From the NCBI GenBank assembly GCA_020430865.1, contig JAGQIY010000460.1:1-7842 (forward strand): a stretch of DNA of 7,842 bases. The letters are read 5' to 3'. The notes beneath the pieces were generated by a model that worked only from the letters and a program-made list of their open reading frames with translations, ran no database searches and was not told the origin of the DNA. This document shows positions 1 through 4,590 of this stretch, piece by piece (within the stretch, counting starts at the first letter, position 1; each line of letters opens with the position of its first letter). The position numbers and the translations under genes were made by a program. Source of the stretch: Myxococcales bacterium. GTDB lineage: Bacteria; Myxococcota; Polyangia; Polyangiales; Polyangiaceae.

Positions 1-144
1 CGGCGCTGCCGCTCGTGCCGGCGCTGCCGCTCGTGCCGGCGCTGCCGCTCGTGCCGGCGCTGCCGGAGGTTCCGCCGCTGCCGGAGGTTCCGCCGCTGCC
101 GCTCGTGCCGGCGCTGCCAGAGGTTCCGCCGCTGCCGCTCGTGC
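1..144. repeat. Tandem array of 18-bp units (8 copies visible, continues left)
   Basis: The 18-bp unit CGGCGCTGCCGCTCGTGC is perfect at 1-18, 19-36 and 37-54. Variant units follow in strict 18-bp phase to 144, mixing two endings (CCGCTCGTGC and CCGGAGGTTC) and two beginnings (CGGCGCTG and CGCCGCTG). Each unit encodes one hexapeptide of the GTSGS[A/G] type on the minus strand. The three identical leftmost units suggest recent duplication, so copy number probably varies between strains. Confidence 0.9.
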
Positions 145-382
145 CGCCCGTGCCGCCGCTGCCGGCACTTCCGCCGTTGCCCGCCGTGCCGCCTTGAGCG
201 CCGGTTCCACCTTGCGCGCCGGTTCCACCTTGCGCGCCGGTTCCGCCTTGAGCGCCGCTTCCCGCAGTGCCGGCACTGCCACCGCTGCCGCCTTTGCCCC
301 CGCCGTCGCTGTCGTCCGAGCCACAGCCCTGAACCAGCATGAGCCCGCAAACCGCCGAGAATACCGCTGCAATACGCTTCAT
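1..382 (-). CDS. Gly/Ser/Thr-repeat lipoprotein, N-terminal part (runs off left edge)
   Basis: Read on the minus strand from the ATG at 382-380, an open frame continues to the window edge without a stop (127 codons plus one base). It begins with a lipoprotein signal peptide: KR at residues 2-3, a hydrophobic stretch to about 17, and LVQGC with the lipidated Cys at 20. An acidic GSDDSD linker follows, then pure low complexity: four GAQGGT hexapeptides, then hexapeptides of the type GTSGS[A/G]. A GAGGG ribosome-binding-site-like motif lies about 9 bases upstream of the ATG. The product is probably a membrane-anchored, surface or periplasmic lipoprotein in which the repeat is a flexible spacer before a domain lying outside the window. 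Such spacers are common in Polyangia lipoproteins (family knowledge). The function of the missing C-terminal part cannot be inferred. Confidence 0.8.
   Translation of the reverse strand, partial: MKRIAAVFSAVCGLMLVQGCGSDDSDGGGKGGSGGSAGTAGSGAQGGTGAQGGTGAQGGTGAQGGTAGNGGSAGSGGTGGTSGSGGTSGSAGTSGSGGTSGSGGTSGSAGTSGSAGTSGSAGTSGSA
192..263. repeat. Second 18-bp tandem array (4 units) encoding GAQGGT
   Basis: Four consecutive 18-bp units start at 192, 210, 228 and 246, each close to CCTTGCGCGCCGGTTCCA, and the last is degenerate. On the minus strand they encode GAQGGT hexapeptides in the same lipoprotein. The sequence differs from the 1-144 array, but the period is the same (18 bp, six residues). Confidence 0.85.
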
Positions 383-571
383 CGTGTCGTCCCTCGTGGC
401 GCGCCCCTGGCAGGCTCGAGCCCGCTGGCGCCGAAGGGAGCGGTGCCTACCAAATCATCCTCGCCCCCGCAAACCTCGCTGGACTCGCATCCCCTCGCCA
501 AGACGCATCCCAAGCGCGCGGCGATGTGATACGCCCGCGGCGCCGCTGAGGCACTTGCTGCGGCGATCGCT
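383..571. other. Divergent intergenic region between the repeat lipoprotein and nhaD
   Basis: This 189-bp region lies between two divergently transcribed genes, so it must hold both promoters. I could not place a convincing -35/-10 pair for either. It contains the 10-bp palindrome GGCTCGAGCC at 413-422, about 31-40 bases upstream of the lipoprotein ATG, and the 8-bp palindrome GGCGCGCC at 398-405. Small ORFs across it look like chance frames in GC-rich DNA. Confidence 0.5.
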
Positions 572-1963
572 ATGTCTGGCTTCCTTCTGGCTTCGGTCGA
601 CGCCGCGGATCGGCTCAACCTCACGCAGCACTGGGCGGGGTACGTCGGGCTCGCGGTGTTCGTGATCGCGTACCTGCTCGTCGTCTTCGAGGAGCGCACG
701 CATCTCCTGAAGAGCAAGCCGGTGCTGGCCGCCGCGGCCATCATGTGGGTGCTGACCGCGATCGCCTATCACGGCCACGGCAAGCCCGAGGTGGTGGAGG
801 AGGCCGCGCGACACAACCTGCTCGAGTACGCGGAGCTGATGCTGTTCCTGATGGTGGCGATGACCTATGTCAACGCCATGCAGGAGCGTCGCGTCTTCGA
901 CGCGCTCCGCTCGTGGATGTCGCGGCGACGCTTCACGCTCCGTCAGGGCTTCTGGCTCACCGGCGCGCTGGCCTTCTGCATCTCACCGGTGGCGGACAAC
1001 CTGACGACGGCGCTCCTGATGTGTGCGGTGGTGCTGGCTGTCGCCGGCGACGACAAGCGCTTCGTCGCGACGGCGTGCACCAACATCGTGGTCGCCGCGA
1101 ACGCCGGCGGTGCCTTCAGTCCCTTCGGCGACATCACCACGCTGATGGTCTGGCAGAAGGGCGTCGTGCACATCTTCGACTTCTTTCGGCTGTTTCCGCC
1201 GGCGCTGGTCAGCTGGGTGCTGCCCGCGCTGATCATGAGCTTCACGGTGCCGAAGCGGGTGCCCGAGGCGAGCGGCGAAGAGGTGCTGATGAAGCGCGGC
1301 GCGATGCGCATCGTCGGGCTCTTCATCCTCACCATCATCACCGCAGTGATTTTCCACTCGGCGTTTCACTTGCCGCCGGTGATGGGCATGCTCGCCGGCA
1401 TGGCGATGCTCGGCTTCTTTGGGCACTACCTGAAGCGCAGCTACAAGACCGAGTACATCGCCAACAAGTACAACATGAAGGAGGAGGAGGTGGAGCACAA
1501 CCAGCGCATGGGCTCCTTCCTGCCCTTCGACGTCTACGGTCACCTCGCGCGCTCCGAGTGGGACACGCTGATCTTCTTCTACGGCGTGGTGATGTGCGTC
1601 GGGGCGCTCAGCCTGATGGGCTACCTCGACGTGATGAGTCGCCTGATGTATCTGCACCTCGGCGCGACCACCGCGAACACGGGTGTCGGCATCCTGAGTT
1701 CGGTGATCGACAACATCCCGGTGATGTTCGCCGTGCTGTCGATGCACCCCGATATGAGCATCGGGCAATGGCTCCTGGTGACGCTCACGGCAGGCATCGG
1801 CGGAAGCTTGCTCAGCGTCGGTTCTGCGGCGGGCGTCGCGCTGATGGGGCAGAGCCGCGGCGCCTATACCTTCTCGGCGCACCTCAAGTGGACTCCCGTG
1901 ATCGCCATCGGCTACGCGGTGGCGATCGTGCTGCACCTGATGATCAACGCGTCGATGTTCTGA
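572..1963 (+). CDS. nhaD: NhaD-type Na+/H+ antiporter
   Basis: This 463-residue polytopic inner-membrane protein is predicted to expel Na+ (or Li+) in exchange for protons. It belongs to the NhaD family of the ion transporter (ArsB/NhaD) superfamily. Hydrophobic segments fall roughly at 23-40, 50-66, 86-102, 127-158, 208-226, 247-262, 267-284, 332-350, 369-390, 398-425 and 441-459. Polar residues embedded in membrane segments fit the family: SPVADNLTTALL at 138-149, ANAGGAFSPFGDITT at 176-190, SVIDNIPVMFAVL at 377-389, and the Gly/Ser-rich GIGGSLLSVGSAAG at 408-421. A charged cytoplasmic-type loop at 287-315 separates the two halves. Length is normal for the family. ATG 572 is the only ATG, GTG or TTG in frame after the stop at 527-529. 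Its ribosome binding site is weak (only GAG at 548-550). The downstream gene begins 44 bp after the stop with no visible terminator, so cotranscription is likely. Confidence 0.92.
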   Translation: MSGFLLASVDAADRLNLTQHWAGYVGLAVFVIAYLLVVFEERTHLLKSKPVLAAAAIMWVLTAIAYHGHGKPEVVEEAARHNLLEYAELMLFLMVAMTYVNAMQERRVFDALRSWMSRRRFTLRQGFWLTGALAFCISPVADNLTTALLMCAVVLAVAGDDKRFVATACTNIVVAANAGGAFSPFGDITTLMVWQKGVVHIFDFFRLFPPALVSWVLPALIMSFTVPKRVPEASGEEVLMKRGAMRIVGLFILTIITAVIFHSAFHLPPVMGMLAGMAMLGFFGHYLKRSYKTEYIANKYNMKEEEVEHNQRMGSFLPFDVYGHLARSEWDTLIFFYGVVMCVGALSLMGYLDVMSRLMYLHLGATTANTGVGILSSVIDNIPVMFAVLSMHPDMSIGQWLLVTLTAGIGGSLLSVGSAAGVALMGQSRGAYTFSAHLKWTPVIAIGYAVAIVLHLMINASMF

Positions 1964-2007
1964 CGCCTGGCGCTCGAGCAACGCGCGGCGTATGCAACTT
2001 TGCTCGC

Positions 2008-2745
2008 GTGCTATCCCGCCTCTTCGACCCGCTATTTCTCGGCCTGATCCTCGGCATCGTCCCGCTTGCCTGGATGACGAAGTCGATCTGGAAGATCACG
2101 CGGCGTCCTCATCGCATCTCGCTCGTCGCCGCGTGGACCGGGGTGAGCCTGTTGTGGCTGGTCAGCAGTCCCTGGGTGGCCAGCATCTGTCTGCGCTGGC
2201 TGCAGCCGCCCCCCGTCGACCTCGCCAAGGCGCTCCACGCCGGAGCCAACGAGCGTGCCCTGGTCGTGCTCTCGGGTGGCTCGCGCAACGTCTACTCCTG
2301 GGTGCCCGACGCGGAGACCCTGGACGGCGTGACTCAGGGCCGCTTGATCGGTGCGGCGCGTGCGTATCGCGAGCACGAGTTCCGCTGGGTGGTCGTGACG
2401 GGGATCAACCAGGAGTACGTGAACGGTATGGCCGACCTGCTGGTGGAGCTCGGCGTGCCGCGAGACCGCATCCTCTTCGACCCGGACGCACAGTCCACAC
2501 GAGACAACGCGAAGAACAGCAAGCGCCTGCTGGATCAGCACCCCGAGGTGAAGCAGGTGGTGCTGGTCACCAGCGCGACTCACATGCGCCGGGCCATCGC
2601 TTATTTCCGCGAGGCAGGGATGGACGTCACGCCATTTCCCGTCGCCTACGAGTCCGCGCTCAGCTGGAAGGTGTTGCCCTCGAGCGACGCCATCCGTCGC
2701 ATGGATCTCGTGCTCCACGAGGCCTTCGGACTGCTCCGCATCTGA
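2008..2745 (+). CDS. Two-TM DUF218 protein, YdcF/ElyC-like envelope factor
   Basis: From GTG 2008 this encodes 245 residues. Two hydrophobic segments (about 9-24 and 37-62) precede a soluble DUF218 domain (about 84-245). The DUF218 signatures are visible: the strand ALVVLSGGSR at 84-93, the polar segment AQSTRDNAKNS at 161-171 (family pattern with conserved S/T and N), and VLVTSATHMRRA at 185-196 with its conserved His. Two TM helices plus DUF218 in about 250 residues is the architecture of E. coli ElyC, linked to peptidoglycan and undecaprenyl-phosphate metabolism; plain YdcF has the domain alone. The enzymatic activity of the family is not established. The frame stays open far upstream through nhaD, so the start must be inferred: GTG 2008 lies just after the nhaD stop and right before the first TM helix, but no good ribosome binding site is visible. 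It is probably cotranscribed with nhaD. Confidence 0.85.
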   Translation: MLSRLFDPLFLGLILGIVPLAWMTKSIWKITRRPHRISLVAAWTGVSLLWLVSSPWVASICLRWLQPPPVDLAKALHAGANERALVVLSGGSRNVYSWVPDAETLDGVTQGRLIGAARAYREHEFRWVVVTGINQEYVNGMADLLVELGVPRDRILFDPDAQSTRDNAKNSKRLLDQHPEVKQVVLVTSATHMRRAIAYFREAGMDVTPFPVAYESALSWKVLPSSDAIRRMDLVLHEAFGLLRI

Positions 2746-2869
2746 GGGCTTCCAGGCAGCGTTCGACGCGTCTCCGTGGCGAGTGTAGGTGCTTTCCTCC
2801 GCTTTCCCCCGAGAGTTACAGCGCGCGCACAAGTCATTTCCTCGCGGGAGCGAGCCGATCCAAGTCCAG

Positions 2870-2887
2870 GCGGAAAATTCTTTCCGC
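2870..2887. repeat. Perfect inverted repeat (7-bp stem, ATTC loop)
   Basis: GCGGAAA at 2870-2876 pairs exactly with TTTCCGC at 2881-2887 around the loop ATTC. No T-run follows on the plus strand, so it does not look like a classical intrinsic terminator. It lies 125 bp past the stop of the DUF218 gene and could be an RNA hairpin or a protein-binding site. Confidence 0.6.
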
Positions 2888-2940
2888 GCAGGAATGGGTC
2901 GGGTTCGTGTCGTGCATGTGGGGGTGAGGGGTGCCTCTAC

Positions 2941-2954
2941 CCCAACATGTTGGG
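2941..2954. promoter_or_regulatory. Perfect 14-bp palindrome, candidate operator
   Basis: CCCAACATGTTGGG is identical to its own reverse complement, and symmetry breaks at both outer bases. It sits 88 bp upstream of the ATG at 3042, at the edge of the AT-richer tract that probably holds the promoter. That is where a dimeric repressor or activator would bind. I do not recognise the cognate regulator; the sequence does not match the LexA or Fur consensus patterns I know. Confidence 0.45.
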
Positions 2955-3030
2955 CACTTATCGAAGTTAAGGCCTCGTGTCAAAATCCCTAACAAAGTCG
3001 AAGTTTTGGCAGAGTCCTTTCGAGCATGTC

Positions 3031-3035
3031 AGGAG
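3031..3035 (+). promoter_or_regulatory. Ribosome binding site of the Cys4 protein gene
   Basis: AGGAG is followed by a 6-base spacer (CCTCTC) and the ATG at 3042. This fixes the start against longer in-frame options upstream (for example ATG 2931), which have no such site. Confidence 0.75.
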
Positions 3036-3041
3036 CCTCTC

Positions 3042-3371
3042 ATGGCTGCATTCGACCCTCACACTCCGTTCGCCCAGGTGGGCCGCTGCTCGGTCTGCCT
3101 GGAGACCCGACACCTCGACAACGAGCTGTGCTCCCGCTGCGCGGCTCAGGTCACACCCCGAGTGGCTCAGATGGTGCGCCAGGCCCGGCGAAATCCTCAC
3201 GTCGCCCGCCTCTGCTCCGAGCGCCTGACTGGCGCCGCCCGCGAGGAGTTCTTCGCGCTGCTCGGCAGCATGCCCGGTCTGGTTGGTCCCAGCATCAGCA
3301 AGTGCGCCGAGCGTCCCGCCGGGCCCCGGCCCGTGCGCTTCCCGGTATTGAAGCCCGCGGTCGGCGAGTAG
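3042..3371 (+). CDS. Small Cys4 (putative zinc-binding) protein, unknown function
   Basis: This 109-residue soluble protein has a CxxC-x10-CxxC cluster near the N-terminus: C16 and C19, then C30 and C33. The pattern suggests a small zinc ribbon or zinc knuckle. Two further Cys (C58, C88) lie outside it. Residues about 39-78 are rich in Arg, Ala and hydrophobics (VAQMVRQARRNPHVARL, then a TGAAREEFFALL segment) and look helical. The tail, from about 90, is Pro/Arg-rich. No signal peptide or TM helix is present, so it should be cytoplasmic. The spacing differs from DksA-type fingers, and the Trp and Asn of RanBP2-type fingers are missing. I do not recognise the family; a nucleic-acid or protein-binding adaptor is possible but unproven. 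The strong ribosome binding site and the strand-specific codon pattern support a real gene. It stands alone, with gene-free DNA on both sides. Confidence 0.75.
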   Translation: MAAFDPHTPFAQVGRCSVCLETRHLDNELCSRCAAQVTPRVAQMVRQARRNPHVARLCSERLTGAAREEFFALLGSMPGLVGPSISKCAERPAGPRPVRFPVLKPAVGE

Positions 3372-3507
3372 CTGCTGCCGGGAGGAGCGACGTCGGCGGC
3401 GGCCCGCTTCGATCCCGGCGCAGCGCCCCCTCCGTCGCGCACATCATTCGCCACGCTTCCTCGGTCGAAGCCGAGCACAGCGCATATTTCGCGCGAGACG
3501 AGCGAGG

Positions 3508-3533
3508 TGATTCCCGGAGGAAATGATTTCCGG
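3508..3533 (+). promoter_or_regulatory. Direct repeat TGATTyCCGG x2 with nested inverted repeats upstream of mbnP
   Basis: TGATTCCCGG (3508-3517) and TGATTTCCGG (3524-3533) match at 9 of 10 positions, with starts 16 bp apart. Nested in the same stretch are GGAAAT-G-ATTTCC (3519-3531, odd palindrome) and CCCGGA...TCCGGG (3513-3518 with 3529-3534). The site lies about 50 bp upstream of the promoter-like -35 and about 90-115 bp upstream of the mbnP ATG. Tandem half-sites of this kind suit a two-component response regulator or another activator. The regulator is unknown, and it does not resemble the CueR or CsoR sites I know. Confidence 0.4.
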
Positions 3534-3582
3534 GGCGCGGAGGCCTCGACGTGGCTCGTGCGCTACGCGACAAACTGCCTCC

Positions 3583-3612
3583 TCGACCGAAGGTTGGACT
3601 GGGGTATACACT
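3583..3612 (+). promoter_or_regulatory. Possible promoter of mbnP-mbnH with very short leader
   Basis: TCGACC (3583-3588) and TACACT (3607-3612) each match the sigma-70 hexamers at 4 of 6 positions and are separated by 18 bp. Transcription would begin around 3619-3620, only about five bases before the ATG at 3625. This agrees with the absence of a ribosome binding site in front of that ATG. In GC-rich DNA such matches arise by chance, so this is tentative. Confidence 0.3.
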
Positions 3613-3624
3613 TGTGGCACGCCT

Positions 3625-4590
3625 ATGAAAAACCGTGTCACACTCCCCCAAGTCCTCTACGTTTTCGCCGCGTCGGGCCTGCTCTTGGCCGGCTGCGGCA
3701 GTGACGACGCCGCCGAGCCCACGGCGTCGAAGTCCGCCTTCGCTCTGAGCTTCGCTGCCGTGGATGGCGAGCAACCCGTCGGCTGCAACGACGCGATGAG
3801 CGGTCTTGGCAGCAGCGGCGACGTCAGCGTCGGCGTGAGCGACCTGCGCTTCTACGTCAGCAACATCCGTTTCTACACCGCCGAGGGTGACCCGGTGGAG
3901 ATGGAGCTCGACGAGAACGACTTCCAGTACGTGAGCGACGCCGGCTCCGTCGCGCTGATCGACCTCACGGGAAACTCCGAGGGCACCTGCACGAGCTCGT
4001 CGGTGGCCTTCGCCGAGGGCACCGCCCGCACCAACAGTGTGATCACTGGCATGACCTTCCCCGAGAAGGTCAGCAGCGTCGTCTTCGACGTGGGTGTGCC
4101 TCAGCGGCTGATGAAGGAAGTCATCGCCGTCAACACCGAGGAGAGCGCGCCTTCCCCGCTGAACGAGATGTACTGGAACTGGGCCTCCGGCTATCGCCAC
4201 TTCGTGCTCAACGCGGCGGTGGAGGCGAGCGACGGTAGCGGTGACGCGTACGTCCACGTGGGCAGCCGTGACTGCGGACCCATGGGTGGCATGGCGCTAG
4301 AGGATCGCGATTCGTGCGGCTTCGTGAACACGCCAGGCGTTGGTCTCGGCGACTTCGACCTGGACAGCAGCGTCGTCACCATCGACGTGCGCAAGGTGTT
4401 CGACGGCCAGGACTTCCGGGTGCCGATCCTCGACAGCGAGACCAAGGAAGTGATCGGCGAGGGGCCCGGTGTCGCCTGCCACTCGATGCCCTCGCAGACG
4501 GACTGCGCGCCGATCTTCGGCAAGCTCGGCGTGAGCATGGAAACCGGTGTGGCCGACGCGAAGCTCAATACCGTGTTCGGGATGAAATGA
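3625..4590 (+). CDS. mbnP: MbnP-family copper-binding lipoprotein
   Basis: This 321-residue lipoprotein has K2 and R4, a hydrophobic run to 22, and the lipobox LAGC with lipidated C24. Family landmarks appear in order: C54 near the start of the mature domain, DLRFYVSNIRF at 73-83, ALIDLTG...C122, VGVP at 156-159, SPLNEMYWNWASGYRH at 177-192, VHVGSRDC at 210-217, C231, and a final C285...DC294APIFGKLGV block. Known MbnP has a Trp in the WxW motif oxidised to kynurenine by MbnH and then binds copper in the periplasm. Here W184 and W186 are the only Trp, and H192, H211 and H286 the only His. Six non-lipidated Cys could form three disulfides. The His I expect in an LNH motif after VGVP is replaced (RLMKE). 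ATG 3625 is chosen because it opens the signal peptide; ATG 3523 would add 34 charged residues before it. The stop overlaps the mbnH start, so translation is coupled. Confidence 0.85.
   Translation: MKNRVTLPQVLYVFAASGLLLAGCGSDDAAEPTASKSAFALSFAAVDGEQPVGCNDAMSGLGSSGDVSVGVSDLRFYVSNIRFYTAEGDPVEMELDENDFQYVSDAGSVALIDLTGNSEGTCTSSSVAFAEGTARTNSVITGMTFPEKVSSVVFDVGVPQRLMKEVIAVNTEESAPSPLNEMYWNWASGYRHFVLNAAVEASDGSGDAYVHVGSRDCGPMGGMALEDRDSCGFVNTPGVGLGDFDLDSSVVTIDVRKVFDGQDFRVPILDSETKEVIGEGPGVACHSMPSQTDCAPIFGKLGVSMETGVADAKLNTVFGMK

Larger units (their letters stand above)
2746..3041. other. 296-bp gene-free region upstream of the Cys4 protein
   Basis: Small ORFs here lack ribosome binding sites and recognisable products. 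The region holds a perfect 7-bp stem with 4-base loop (2870-2887), an imperfect hairpin GGGTGAGG/CCTCTACCC ending at 2940, a perfect 14-bp palindrome (2941-2954), and a direct repeat TCGAAGTT at 2961-2968 and 2998-3005. From about 2955 to 3010 it is noticeably AT-richer than its surroundings. This suggests the promoter of the 3042 gene, possibly with CAAAAT at 2981-2986 as a weak -10. No tRNA or known riboswitch was recognised. Confidence 0.55.
3372..3624. other. 253-bp intergenic region upstream of mbnP
   Basis: It separates the Cys4 gene from the mbnP-mbnH pair. I see no clear terminator after the stop at 3371. The right half carries the direct repeat at 3508-3533 and a weak promoter-like pair at 3583-3612, described separately. 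Minus-strand frames across this region continue into antisense mbnP and look like shadows. Confidence 0.5.

Noticed and set aside
1..144. CRISPR-like array
   Set aside because: The 18-bp units are directly contiguous with no unique spacers, and they translate into hexapeptide repeats of a lipoprotein.
15..529. Pro/Leu/Val-repeat and Ala-rich plus-strand ORFs over the repeat region
   Set aside because: They are antisense readings of the 18-bp repeats. The minus frame has a proper ATG, ribosome-binding-site-like motif, signal peptide and lipobox, and the plus frames have none.
983..1981. 332-residue minus-strand ORF
   Set aside because: It is antisense to nhaD and rich in His, Arg and Glu as expected for a GC-rich shadow. 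It has no signal or motif.
745..2007. Long plus-strand frame that merges into the DUF218 gene (apparent 666-residue protein)
   Set aside because: Up to about 2007 it is an out-of-frame reading of nhaD, very rich in Arg, Gly and His with no recognisable domain. Only the part after GTG 2008 is a real protein.
2870..2887. Intrinsic terminator after the DUF218 gene
   Set aside because: The stem is perfect but no U-tract follows, and it lies 125 bp from the stop codon.
3523..3624. Upstream in-frame ATG for mbnP
   Set aside because: The GGAGG is only two bases from this ATG, and the extra 34 residues are polar and Arg-rich. They would bury the lipoprotein signal peptide that begins at 3625.
3615..3629. 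Sigma-54 promoter (TGGCACG half-site)
   Set aside because: The -24 half is perfect, but the -12 half reads ATGAA and lacks the essential GC. The element also overlaps the mbnP start codon, so transcription would begin inside the gene.
3295..4257. 320-residue minus-strand ORF
   Set aside because: It is antisense to the mbnP 5' half and the upstream intergenic region, with His/Val/Ala-rich shadow composition and no ribosome binding site.
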